From Shimia abyssi (lineage in GTDB: Bacteria; Pseudomonadota; Alphaproteobacteria; Rhodobacterales; Rhodobacteraceae): DNA of 64,000 bases. A model generated the notes under the pieces. That model had not been told where the DNA came from, did no database searches, and saw only the letters and a list, made by a program, of their open reading frames with translations. The translations under genes were made by a program, and so were the position numbers. The stretch spans positions 225,048-289,047 of the forward strand of contig NZ_PYGJ01000004.1 in NCBI RefSeq assembly GCF_003014475.1, given 5' to 3'. Below, one piece after another: positions 36,234 through 46,423 of the stretch; the first letter of the stretch is position 1; every line of letters starts with the position of its first letter.

Positions 36234-36857
36234 ATGAAACGGAACGCGCAGAAACGCCCCCTTGCAGGGCTGGTTTATACAGGCTTGGCCGCAATCGCAA
36301 TCGCCGCCGTGGGCTTTGTCGCCTTGCAAAATCCGGCAACCGCAGGGTCGACGCTTGATACCGCTGAAATTGCCGAAATGCGCAGCGGCGACATGCGCAA
36401 ACTGAACTTTCACTCAGACCCACGCGCGCTCTCGACCAAGTCCTTCACCACCGATGACGGTGGTGAGGCGGTGCTCGCCGACTATGAGGGCAAAGTCATC
36501 CTGCTCAATTTCTGGGCCACGTGGTGCGCCCCGTGCCGTCACGAGATGCCGATGCTGTCGGCACTACAATCTGAACTGGGCGGCGAAGATTTCGAGGTTG
36601 TCACATTGGCAACCGGGCGCAATCTGGTGCCCGCCATGCAGAGGTTTTTTGACGATATCGGCGTGACAAACCTGCCTCTGCACCGCGACCCAAAGCAGCT
36701 GGTCGCGCGCGACATGGGGGTCTTTGGCCTGCCTGTCACGGTCATCATTGACCGCGAAGGACGCGAGATCGCCCGCTTGCAAGGAGATGCGGACTGGTCG
36801 AGTGACAATGCCCGTGCTATCCTATCGGCCGTAATTGACCAGACAGCCGCGCACTAG
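36234..36857 (+). CDS. tlpA: TlpA-family membrane-anchored thioredoxin
   Basis: 207 residues from the ATG at 36234 (GGAGGG upstream). An N-terminal membrane anchor ([20 protein letters not shown], about 13-32) precedes a periplasmic thioredoxin domain with the redox motif [14 protein letters not shown] (CAPC, about 99-102) and the cis-Pro loop [14 protein letters not shown]. TlpA proteins reduce periplasmic targets such as cytochrome oxidase assembly factors; the target here is not known. Divergent from argH, which is the usual arrangement in this group. Confidence 0.9.
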   Translation: MKRNAQKRPLAGLVYTGLAAIAIAAVGFVALQNPATAGSTLDTAEIAEMRSGDMRKLNFHSDPRALSTKSFTTDDGGEAVLADYEGKVILLNFWATWCAPCRHEMPMLSALQSELGGEDFEVVTLATGRNLVPAMQRFFDDIGVTNLPLHRDPKQLVARDMGVFGLPVTVIIDREGREIARLQGDADWSSDNARAILSAVIDQTAAH

Positions 36858-36887
36858 AAAGGTGCCTCGCACCTGAAAGACCCATTG

Positions 36888-37514
36888 ATGAAACACTCAA
36901 TCGCTGCGGCAATTCTGGGGATTGCCGCTTCCTTAGTGGCTCTGCCCGTTCTCGCGCAAGACATCAATATCGAGAAAAAGCGCTCGCGCGTGCACGAAAT
37001 GTCTGACCTGAAACTCAAGGGCAGCGCCCGCAAGGATTTTCGGCGTTTCAAGCGCAAGGCCAAGTATTACGGCGCGTTTTATGTCAATTATGCAGAGAAG
37101 AAGGCCGGGGCATACTGGGGTGCACCAAATATTGAGGCCGCCGAGCGCCATGCGCGCATTTCATGTCAGATCAATTCCGGCAAACCCTATGGCTGCTACC
37201 TGCATGCCCGCATTCTGCCCAAACATCACGATCCGAGCGAAGCCGGTTTAACACTGTCCCGAGAGGGCAGCCTCGAATTTCGCGAATATTCAAACCTGCA
37301 AGCCGATGATCGCTTTGGTGCGTTCGCAATCTCCGAAAGCGGTGCTATCGGCTACTCCTGGGCCGAAGCCTCACGTGACTGGGCCGCGCGCGAGGCGGTC
37401 AAGAGATGCGACAAGGCGGCGCGAAAAATGCTGAAATCTGCAGACAAGGACCTGCGTGCGGCGTTGAAGGCCACGGGCGGCCAAACGTGCCGCGTCGTAC
37501 ATTACGCGCGGTAA
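36888..37514 (+). CDS. Exported protein with two DUF4189-like repeats
   Basis: 208 residues from the ATG at 36888. Signal peptide (AAAILGIAASLVALPVLAQ). The mature part seems to contain two related units: YYGAFYVNYAEKKAGAYWGA followed by ARISCQINSGKPYGC, and RFGAFAISESGAIGYSWAEA followed by AVKRC and QTC. Each has the GAF/G/W/A pattern and a Cys pair, similar to DUF4189 repeats. A basic stretch (KGSARKDFRRFKRKAK) lies before the first. Function unknown. It follows tlpA by 30 bp and may be in the same transcript. Confidence 0.75.
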   Translation: MKHSIAAAILGIAASLVALPVLAQDINIEKKRSRVHEMSDLKLKGSARKDFRRFKRKAKYYGAFYVNYAEKKAGAYWGAPNIEAAERHARISCQINSGKPYGCYLHARILPKHHDPSEAGLTLSREGSLEFREYSNLQADDRFGAFAISESGAIGYSWAEASRDWAAREAVKRCDKAARKMLKSADKDLRAALKATGGQTCRVVHYAR

Positions 37515-37599
37515 CAACTCAGCTTGGGGAAACACGAAATCCGCAGCGCTCCCGCCCCTTTGCACCCGTGGCAAAGCCACGACCGAAAGCGTTGGGCGT

Positions 37600-37620
37600 G
37601 GCTCGGCCTTTGGCCGAGCC
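37600..37620. terminator. Perfect hairpin between the DUF4189-like gene and the lrp gene
   Basis: GGCTCGGCC TTT GGCCGAGCC, a 9-bp perfect stem with a 3-base loop in the gap of convergent genes. There is no T tract, so the terminator call is by position. Confidence 0.6.
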
Positions 37621-37684
37621 TGCCGAGAGCTTCAAGCAAACAATGAAAATCGCGAGGAAAGCCCGACCGGGGCTTGAGGAGCAG

Positions 37685-39344
<1,660 letters not shown>

Positions 39345-39366
39345 ACACAGCCTTGTGAAACCAATC

Positions 39367-39393
39367 GGGTCAAGCCTTTCAATGGCTTGACCC
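39367..39393. terminator. 10-bp perfect hairpin after trxB
   Basis: GGGTCAAGCC, loop TTTCAAT, GGCTTGACCC, starting 22 bp after the trxB stop and ending 48 bp before the cyclase gene. No strong T tract; attenuation or RNA stabilisation is also possible. Confidence 0.55.
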
Positions 39394-39441
39394 CTCCGCT
39401 CTGGCGCGCCACCCTGCAGGTCGAGGCAAACGGAGACCAAA

Positions 39442-41118
39442 ATGGCCACCTCACTCTGGCAAGGCAACTGGCGCACCAAAGCACGTATTACATCCGGCCT
39501 CATCCTGTTCACCTATGTGTTCTGGCATTTGCTCGCTGTCGGCATGGGGCTTTTCTCGCTCGATCTGATGCACACCGCTCAGGAAATGCAGGAAGAAATC
39601 ACCGAAAGCCTACCGGGCGCCGTACTACTTTATGGCGGGCTGCTGACCCATCTCGGGCTTGCCCTTCATCGCATCGCTATGCGTCGCACATTGCGGATGC
39701 CGTTTGTCGAACTGCTTCAAGTCATTCTAGGGCTGACAATCCCCTTCCTGCTTTGGACGCATATCGTCCACACCCGCATCGCTCAGAACGATTTTGGGGT
39801 AGAGGCGGAGATGGGATATATTGCCGGGCTGATCTGGAATACTCAGAGCGGCTGGAACCAGGCAGTACTGCTTTTGATCGTCTGGATTCATGGCTGCATT
39901 GGCCTGCACTATTGGCTGCGCACGACGGCCCTGTGGCGGCGTCTGGTGCCCGTCATGATTACCCTCGCGACCCTAATCCCCGCCTTTTCTCTGGCAGGTT
40001 TTCTGACACAGGGCCGCCTTCAACGTCAGTTAATGTTTGCACCCGACACCGGTCCTGCTCTGCGTGACAGCTACAACTTTCCGACCAGCGAGACGTTTCA
40101 ATCGCTCGCGTCAGCAACCGAGCGCGGCATATGGGTTTTTTCCGGCCTCTTGGTTCTGACCGCTGTGCTTTATGCCGGTCGCAAGCTGCTTATCAACCGC
40201 GGATCCTTGCGAATTCGCTACATTGACGGGCCGGAGATCAGCGGCCAGCGCGGCATGACACTCTTGGAAATGTCCCGCGCGAATGGGGTGCCGCATATGG
40301 CGCTATGCGGGGGGCGCGGCCGTTGCACGACTTGCCGCGTGATGATTGAACATGGCCAGGATCTTTTGCACCCACCCTCACCCGAAGAGACCGCCAGTCT
40401 CGCCGCAGTCAATGCGCCAGCCAATGCGCGGCTTGCTTGCCAAATCCGCCCGACCGATCCCGCAACAGTGCTGCGCGTATTCCGCGCCGATGGCCGCCGC
40501 GCGCGCGAACACCAAAGTCTGGGTCAAGAGCGTCGCCTTGCCATTCTTTTCCTCGATATGCGCGGGTTTACAGCGCGCACCACCGGTCAGCTACCCTATG
40601 ACGTGGTTTTTCTTCTGAACCGCTTTTTCGACGCGATTGTGCCATCAATCACAAGTGCAGGAGGCACCATAGACAAGTACCTTGGTGACGGTCTTCTGGC
40701 CCTGTTCGAACTCGAAACAGAACAAGCCTCAGCTGAGGCCGCGCTCAAGGCCGCCGCTGGAATAGGATCGGCACTTCAGGTCTTCAATCGCGCGATGGTG
40801 GCCGAAGGATCAGACCCGGTAGCTATTGGCATGGGCTTACATCTGGGCGATCTCGTTCTTGGTGAAATCGGGGCCGCGGAGAATGCGCCGCGGACAATCA
40901 TTGGCGACACAGTGAATGCCGCATCCCGTTTAGAGGCCAAGACCAAGGATTTAGGAGTAGAAACGCTGGTGTCGCGTGACGTATTGCTCGCGGCAGGGGT
41001 CGATTTGGCGCCTTTGAAGTTACAATTGGTTGAGTTGCGCGGCGTTGCCCAGCCTCTGAGCGTTTTAGCTGTGCCACGGGCGGCCAACTTGCCTGCGCTA
41101 CTCGGCGCCCCTCTCTGA
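39442..41118 (+). CDS. cyaC: Membrane-anchored adenylate cyclase with diheme-type anchor and [2Fe-2S] ferredoxin domain
   Basis: 558 residues in three parts. Residues about 1-250 hold six transmembrane helices with His pairs (LTHLGLALHRIAM, LLWTHIVHTRIAQ, VWIHGCIGLHYWLR), resembling a heme-b SdhC/FrdC-like anchor. About 260-350 is a plant-type ferredoxin domain with ligands in ALCGGRGRCTTC and the later LACQI. About 365-545 is a class III cyclase: metal Asp in LFLDMRGFTA and IDKYLGDGLLALF (Lys as adenine selector), and IIGDTVNAASRLE with the DT that favours ATP. It likely makes cAMP in response to quinone or redox state, as reported for CyaC of Sinorhizobium meliloti. Symbol by analogy. Confidence 0.82.
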   Translation: MATSLWQGNWRTKARITSGLILFTYVFWHLLAVGMGLFSLDLMHTAQEMQEEITESLPGAVLLYGGLLTHLGLALHRIAMRRTLRMPFVELLQVILGLTIPFLLWTHIVHTRIAQNDFGVEAEMGYIAGLIWNTQSGWNQAVLLLIVWIHGCIGLHYWLRTTALWRRLVPVMITLATLIPAFSLAGFLTQGRLQRQLMFAPDTGPALRDSYNFPTSETFQSLASATERGIWVFSGLLVLTAVLYAGRKLLINRGSLRIRYIDGPEISGQRGMTLLEMSRANGVPHMALCGGRGRCTTCRVMIEHGQDLLHPPSPEETASLAAVNAPANARLACQIRPTDPATVLRVFRADGRRAREHQSLGQERRLAILFLDMRGFTARTTGQLPYDVVFLLNRFFDAIVPSITSAGGTIDKYLGDGLLALFELETEQASAEAALKAAAGIGSALQVFNRAMVAEGSDPVAIGMGLHLGDLVLGEIGAAENAPRTIIGDTVNAASRLEAKTKDLGVETLVSRDVLLAAGVDLAPLKLQLVELRGVAQPLSVLAVPRAANLPALLGAPL

Positions 41119-41231
41119 TCGTGTGAATGCGGGCAGCGTCGCGGTAAAATGCGGCGTTGCAGCAATGCAACGGTGGCGCAAATCGAACTATACCCCCAAA
41201 AAGGACTTTGCACAGGCGATGTTTCACCATA

Positions 41232-41251
41232 TGTGTTCACGAGTGAACACA
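41232..41251. promoter_or_regulatory. Perfect 20-bp palindrome upstream of the MarR-Sat-CysC fusion gene
   Basis: TGTGTTCACGAGTGAACACA: 9-bp perfect arms with a 2-base centre, 20 bp before the start codon. The position between promoter and start suits an autoregulatory operator for the MarR-like domain encoded next to it. Confidence 0.7.
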
Positions 41252-41271
41252 CATTTTGAGTCGATTATTTT

Positions 41272-43347
41272 ATGCCAACACCAGACATAAAACTCTATAC
41301 AGACGAGGAAGACTTGCGCTTTCGCCTCCTGCGCCAGCTTGATGCTGCGCCGGGCGCGTCGCAACGGGTTACCGCCTCGGCTCTTGGGGTTTCTCTGGGA
41401 CGGCTCAATGCATTGCTGCGCGCGACAGCGGACGCCGGACTGATCACAGTCAGCGATCGGCCAGGCCCCGACAAACGCCAGCGCTTTGCCTATACAATCA
41501 CAACACGAGGCGCATCGGAAAAATTGCGCCTCACTGACCAATTCCTCGCCCGCAAGCGCGCCGAATACGACGCGCTGCATGCGGAACTCACCGGAACCGC
41601 AAGCGGCAACTCGCCCCTTAAACACAGGACCCATCCTATGCAAAATAACCTGGCACCCATCCCCGAGCTCTACGTCTCTTACGAGAGCGCTCAGAAACTC
41701 AAGGTCGAAGCGGCCGATTTGATCAGCTGGGACCTGACCCCACGCCAGATTTGCGACCTCGAACTCTTAATGAACGGCGGTTTCAACCCGCTCAAGGGCT
41801 TTCTGAGCGAAGCCGACTACGAAGGCGTTGTCGAAAACATGCGCTTGGCTGATGGCACACTGTGGTCCATGCCAATCAACCTTGACGTCTCCGAAGATTT
41901 TGCAGCTTCGCTCGAGGTAGGTCAGGACATCGCTCTGCGCGATCAAGAAGGCGTAATACTCGCCACTATGACCGTCACCGACAACTGGGTGCCTAACAAA
42001 GCGCGCGAAGCCGAAAAGGTATTTGGTGCCGATGACGACGCGCATCCGGCCGTCAACTACCTGCACAACACTGCGGGCAAAGTGTATCTCGGTGGCCCTG
42101 TCACTGGCATCCAACAGCCCGTGCACTATGATTTCCGCGCCCGCCGCGACACTCCAAACGAACTGCGTGCCTATTTCCGCAAGTTGAGCTGGCGCAAAGT
42201 TGTTGCGTTCCAAACTCGCAACCCGCTGCACCGCGCTCACCAGGAACTGACCTTCCGCGCCGCGAAAGAAGCGCAAGCCAACCTGCTGATTCACCCCATC
42301 GTAGGCATGACCAAGCCCGGTGACGTTGACCACTTCACCCGCGTGCGGTGCTACGAGGCGGTTCTGGACAAATACCCAGCCTCGACCACAACAATGTCGC
42401 TGCTGAACCTCGCAATGCGTATGGCTGGCCCACGCGAAGCTGTTTGGCACGGCTTGATCCGCGCCAACCACGGCTGCACACACTTCATCGTTGGCCGCGA
42501 CCACGCTGGCCCCGGCAAAAACTCGGCTGGCGAAGATTTCTACGGTCCCTATGACGCTCAGGATCTCTACCGCGAGAACCAGTCTGAAATCGGCTGCGAA
42601 ATGGTCGACTTCAAACACATGGTCTATGTACAAGAGCGCGCCCAGTACGAGCCCAACGATGAAATCGCAGATCGTGACAATGTCACCATCCTGAATATCT
42701 CGGGTACCGAACTGCGCCGCCGTCTGGCTGAAGGTCTGGAAATCCCCGAGTGGTTCTCCTTCCCCGAAGTGGTCAAAGAACTGCGCCGCACCAAGCCACC
42801 ACGTTCGCAGCAGGGCTTCACCGTATTCTTCACTGGTTTTTCCGGATCGGGCAAATCCACCATCGCCAACGCTCTGATGGTCAAGCTGATGGAAATGGGC
42901 GGTCGCCCTGTGACCCTGCTTGATGGTGATCTGGTCCGTAAGAACCTGTCGTCCGAGCTGGGCTTTTCTAAAGAGCACCGCGATCTGAACATCCGTCGTA
43001 TCGGTTACGTGGCCTCCGAGATCACCAAAAACGGTGGTATTGCGATCTGCGCGCCCATCGCACCTTACGCCACCACGCGCCGCGCTGTTCGTGAAGACAT
43101 CGAGTCATTTGGTGCCTTTGTCGAAGTGCACGTCGCTACTTCGATCGAAGAGTGCGAACGTCGCGATCGCAAGGGTCTCTACAAGCTGGCACGCGAAGGC
43201 AAGATCAAAGAGTTTACTGGCATCTCCGATCCTTATGACGTCCCAGTCAACCCTGAGCTCAGCGTCGAAACCGAGAATGTCGACGTTGACAACTGCGCCC
43301 ATCAGGTGCTGCTCAAGCTGGAAAGCATGGGCCTCATCACTGCCTGA
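41272..43347 (+). CDS. Fusion of a MarR/EPS-type HTH domain with ATP sulfurylase and APS kinase (Sat-CysC)
   Basis: 691 residues in one open frame. Residues about 1-110 match the MarR-family EPS-associated regulator (TIGR04176) pattern: RFRLLRQLDAAPGASQRVTA, ALGVSLGRLNALLRATADAG, ITTRGASEKLRLTDQFLARK, ending in a helix RAEYDALHAELTG. From about residue 123 (ATG at 41638, AGGA before it) starts a normal Sat-CysC: QTRNPLHRAHQEL (HxxH), GRDHAGPG, then APS kinase P-loop GFSGSGKSTIANAL and LLDGDLVRKNL. Sat makes APS from sulfate and ATP; CysC makes PAPS. No stop separates the parts, but the internal start could also yield free Sat-CysC. Followed by a strong terminator. Confidence 0.88.
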   Translation: MPTPDIKLYTDEEDLRFRLLRQLDAAPGASQRVTASALGVSLGRLNALLRATADAGLITVSDRPGPDKRQRFAYTITTRGASEKLRLTDQFLARKRAEYDALHAELTGTASGNSPLKHRTHPMQNNLAPIPELYVSYESAQKLKVEAADLISWDLTPRQICDLELLMNGGFNPLKGFLSEADYEGVVENMRLADGTLWSMPINLDVSEDFAASLEVGQDIALRDQEGVILATMTVTDNWVPNKAREAEKVFGADDDAHPAVNYLHNTAGKVYLGGPVTGIQQPVHYDFRARRDTPNELRAYFRKLSWRKVVAFQTRNPLHRAHQELTFRAAKEAQANLLIHPIVGMTKPGDVDHFTRVRCYEAVLDKYPASTTTMSLLNLAMRMAGPREAVWHGLIRANHGCTHFIVGRDHAGPGKNSAGEDFYGPYDAQDLYRENQSEIGCEMVDFKHMVYVQERAQYEPNDEIADRDNVTILNISGTELRRRLAEGLEIPEWFSFPEVVKELRRTKPPRSQQGFTVFFTGFSGSGKSTIANALMVKLMEMGGRPVTLLDGDLVRKNLSSELGFSKEHRDLNIRRIGYVASEITKNGGIAICAPIAPYATTRRAVREDIESFGAFVEVHVATSIEECERRDRKGLYKLAREGKIKEFTGISDPYDVPVNPELSVETENVDVDNCAHQVLLKLESMGLITA

Positions 43348-43372
43348 TTTGGCAGGCAATCACATCAAGAGG

Positions 43373-43403
43373 AAACGGGGCGCTTCTGGCGCCCCGTTTT
43401 TTT
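43373..43403 (+). terminator. Rho-independent terminator of the sat-cysC gene
   Basis: AAACGGGGCGC, loop TTCTG, GCGCCCCGTTT followed by TTTT, an 11-bp perfect stem, 26 bp after the stop codon. Confidence 0.95.
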
Positions 43404-43457
43404 GGTCAGGTCAAAAATGCTTTTTAGCTATTTGGCACGCCGTGTTAAAATTGAAAC

Positions 43458-43847
43458 TTGGCTGTCTTTCGCCAGAATCTAGTCGACGGTGCGGGCGAAA
43501 CAGCCGTGCACTCGCAATCTAGTGACGTCAAATTTCAACTAGCAGATGCCCAGCTCGACCTAATTTTCAAGGCACGTTCGGACTGCACCCGTCGACGCAT
43601 CATCGACAATCTGAGCAAGAGACCTGCTCGATCGTTGTTCGAGGTGTGCGCCGCGTCGGTTGCGGAGGACGGAATCGCGTTGTCCCCACAAACGGTTTCC
43701 CAGCATCTCGCTGTTTTGGAAAGAGCGGGATTGATTGTGATCGAATGGAAGGGGCGCACAAAGGCGCACACCTCGAGTGTCAACGAAATGACATCGCCGC
43801 GGCATCATGGCTTACAAAAATACAAACCGAAGGGAAGCAAGGCATGA
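43458..43847 (+). CDS. ArsR-type winged-helix regulator, C-terminus probably frameshifted
   Basis: 129 residues from a TTG at 43458 (a GTG at 43506 is another candidate; no ATG). ArsR-like features: LIFKARSDCTRRRIIDNLSK helix, the recognition helix LSPQTVSQHLAVLERAGLIV (about 75-94), and wing EWKGRTKAH. After GRTKAH the family would continue HxL...AAASWL; that sequence exists in the next frame (HLECQRNDIAAASWLTKIQT), so one base seems lost near 43770. As written the frame ends in ATGA overlapping the VOC gene. With the shift corrected it would read straight into VOC without a stop. Confidence 0.6.
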   Translation: MAVFRQNLVDGAGETAVHSQSSDVKFQLADAQLDLIFKARSDCTRRRIIDNLSKRPARSLFEVCAASVAEDGIALSPQTVSQHLAVLERAGLIVIEWKGRTKAHTSSVNEMTSPRHHGLQKYKPKGSKA

Positions 43848-44236
43848 AGATCTACGTCACAAGTGTTTTTGGTGATGGCCAAAACAAGGCCGAAAAATAC
43901 TACGCTGACGTCCTCGGCTTCAAGACAAAACACAACACTCCTATGGGCGCAAATCGTTGGCTGACCGTTGTTTCAGACAAGGACCCGAACGGAACAGAGT
44001 TGCAGCTGGAGCCAAGTGAACACCCGGCTGCAAAACCGTTCAAGGAAGCTCTTGTTGCAGACGGCATTGCTGCCCATTCGTTTCACGTGCAAGATCTCGA
44101 TGCCGTAACGAGAAATCTGAGCGCGCGCGGAGTTGAGTTCGTTACGGAGCCAATTGATGCAGGCCCAGTTCAAATGGCAGCCTTTGATGACACTTGCGGC
44201 AACTTGATTCAGTTGATCCAGATGAAAGACATCTAA
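43844..44236 (+). CDS. VOC (glyoxalase/bleomycin-resistance) family protein
   Basis: 130 residues. It has the vicinal oxygen chelate paired beta-alpha-beta-beta-beta pattern: VTSVFGDGQNKAEKYYADVL at the start, DPNGTELQLEPSEHPAAKPF in the middle, and AAFDDTCGNLIQLIQM at the end, with Glu/Gln at metal-ligand positions. ATGA overlap with the ArsR-like frame. ArsR-VOC pairs are common in bacteria and the enzyme's substrate is unknown. Confidence 0.8.
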   Translation: MKIYVTSVFGDGQNKAEKYYADVLGFKTKHNTPMGANRWLTVVSDKDPNGTELQLEPSEHPAAKPFKEALVADGIAAHSFHVQDLDAVTRNLSARGVEFVTEPIDAGPVQMAAFDDTCGNLIQLIQMKDI

Positions 44237-44598
44237 ACAAACGCAACCTTGGCCAAGGTGATTATTCTTTGCCCCGAAGCCAAAAACCGCCGCACATCGG
44301 GTGGAATGATCGTTCTTTCCTCAGGAAATTTACCGCAAGAGCGCAAGACGAACTTGGCAGAAACAAAATTTGGTTGGCGTTTCCCTACCGTGCAACGCGC
44401 GCAGGGCGTACACCCCGGAAATGAGGCCAAAGCAACATCAGCCCAAAGACCGTAGATTTCTTGTATCGATGCGTACGTTAATGATCGAACTTGTAAATGA
44501 CTTTCCGCTTCCGGTTTCGAATTCATCGACAAACAATCGATCATAATACAGGGCAACTTGCCAAAATCCCTTTCACTTTTGGGATTTGACCTCGCTGT
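44237..44598. other. Intergenic/degenerate region, nothing recognised
   Basis: Open frames exist on both strands (for example minus strand 44233-44556) but none resembles a protein I know. The base composition is more AT-rich than the neighbouring core genes. Probably decayed accessory DNA. Confidence 0.4.
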
Positions 44599-45053
44599 CT
44601 AGGCGCAGCTTTTTGATTGACCGGACAAAACTCTGACCATATTTCTCACTCCAAAAGCATGCAAAAATAATAATTTGCCCGAGTAACGCCGGTGACTAGT
44701 AGTACACTTGCTGTGCGCCGACATCTTCCCGCAAATTTCAAACATCCCGGGAAAGCCACCCCAGTAAGCGCCCTGGCCTTGCAACGCTTGTGGCCTGGTC
44801 TTTGAGGCGCGTTACCTCAACAAGCCGTGCGAGTGCAACAGATCCTCCACCTCGGCACCAAAAAGATGGCGATACCGCGCAGGTTTTATGCGGGTAGCAT
44901 CGCGTGACCGTTGACGGATTTGTTGAATTGTTGAGGGGCAATCCCGAAATCCCGACAGATCTCTGCTATCGACACATGATCTGAGCATAGATGGCGCAGG
45001 TTTTTCGAATGATTGTCGCGCAAGACAATCGCCTCACAAAAGACAGAAAACAA
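44599..45053 (-). pseudogene. Remnant of a helix-turn-helix regulator gene (Roseobacter-type)
   Basis: Frames on the minus strand together resemble a known Roseobacter HTH regulator type. From a TTG at 45053: VLRDNHSKNLRHLCSDHVSI then AEICRDFGIAPQQFNKSVNG, a typical HTH, followed by a stop in that frame. The next frame resumes ATRIKPARYRHLFGAEVEDL. Further on, GAYWGGFPGMFEICGKM and RYSGKLLFLHAFGVRNMVRV resemble the family's C-terminal sensor part. At least one frameshift and several stops make it a pseudogene. Assembled by eye, so boundaries are approximate. Confidence 0.5.
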
Positions 45054-45187
45054 TTATTTTATACGCGTTAACACCACGAACAGCCCCACTTGAGTGGTCC
45101 AATTTGATTGTTAGCCTTTGGCCCATCGGGACGAAGGTCTCCGGGGCCGATGAGCTGTAGCCCAATGCGCAGTTAGGAACCTTAAGT

Positions 45188-46236
45188 TTGCTCTTGCTGG
45201 ATGTATTTAGCCAGTTTTACATTTTGGCAGTTGGGGCATTTGCGGTCTTCTCTATCGCGGTTGCCGCCATTCGGGCCAGCGGGAAACAAATTTTGGGTAC
45301 ACTGGGCGAGCCGCCAGAATTCTCCAACTTTTCATGGTTCTCAATGACGTTCGGCGCCGGACTTGGCGTCGGTCTGATGGTTTTTTTACAAGCGCCGAGC
45401 CGGTCTTGCTTTCGGGCAACAACCACAACCTAGCACCACGAGCCTGATCACCGCTTTGGTTCTGATCATGGGCTTGTCCAAGTTGTCAGCGGATTCCGAG
45501 GTAGGCCGGGGCGTCAAGTACCGCTCGAACCTCAATACGGTCTCATCGCTGATCCTGCCGGGCACTTTCCTTGCCTTGGGGTCGGTCGTCTTTGCCGCAA
45601 CCACCCATACACAGGTTTTGGCCGACGACTTGCTGCACTTCTTCGAAATTCTGTTCGCGGCACATGAAACTGGCACACCACTAGGTGACTGGCAAAAGGG
45701 ATGGACGACATTCTACTGGGCTTGGCAGGATGCATTCGCACCGTCTGTTGGGCTACTCCTTGCTCGGATTTCACGACGACGCAGCGTTCGAGGCTTTGTT
45801 CTTGGTACCGTGGTTGCCCGTCGCTGACCTTCTTTTTTTGGCTCGTGGTCTTAGGTGGCGCCGCGATTGGTTCAAAACTGAAAGGAGCGGGAAATGGCGC
45901 GATCATCGGGCCACGACAACCAACATGCTCTTTGCGAACTTTGAAGTCATGCCAGGTTACACGCTTCTGAAAACCATCGCTTCGGGCGGCAGCCTACAGG
46001 CTGTTATTCGCCACCGAATGACCTGGGGTATCTTGCTCGCGCTTGTCATTGGAACAATGTTGGTCGCAGGCAACACGGGTGCAGAGGACCCGCGCCGCGT
46101 CCTTCGCAACGCGATGATGATCGGCACATTGCCACACTGCAGGGTCATGATTCTAAAGTGCATAACGCTTACCAAACCGCTGAAACGCGGCACCCTTCGC
46201 GGCCAGATTATTGAATCAGATCAGCCACCGGAGTAA
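45188..46236 (+). pseudogene. Degenerate BCCT-family (betaine/choline/carnitine) transporter
   Basis: Several frames carry pieces of one BCCT transporter in order: DVFSQFYILAVGAFAVFSIA with WFSMTFGAGLGVGLMVF; then, after a one-base loss in a T7 run, TSAEPVLLSGNNHN; after an internal deletion of an estimated 70-100 residues, DSEVGRGVKYRSNLNTVSSL and FAATTHTQVLADDLLHFFEI; then ATTNMLFANFEVMPGYTLLK and MTWGILLALVIGTMLVAGNT with GAEDPRRVLRNAMMIGTLP. The N-terminus and C-terminus are also missing. It is clearly non-functional: several frameshifts, a large deletion and truncation. Confidence 0.75.
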
Positions 46237-46423
46237 CTTCTGAGAAGGTGCAGCATCGCTTGCGGCTCCAGATCAAAAAGAGGAACACATCTCTTCATAC
46301 GCCTATTCGCAAAACCGCGATCGACGGTTCATTCCATTCATACATCCTGCCTGAACGAGCCGTAGCGCCGCACGCCAGACCAGGTTTCCGCAGCAAACGC
46401 AAACTTGGCAATGCAAAACAGAT

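Noticed and set aside
41767..42978. 403-residue open frame antisense to sat-cysC
   Set aside because: It is a shadow of the conserved Sat-CysC codons in a GC-rich gene; its sequence is compositional and has no motif.
44233..44556. 107-residue ORF on the minus strand with several Cys
   Set aside because: No resemblance to a known family, no ribosome site, and it lies in decayed DNA; reported only as unexplained region.
44740..45187. Possible insertion sequence remnant before the BCCT pseudogene
   Set aside because: No inverted repeats or transposase motif could be read; the minus-strand frames fit an HTH regulator better.
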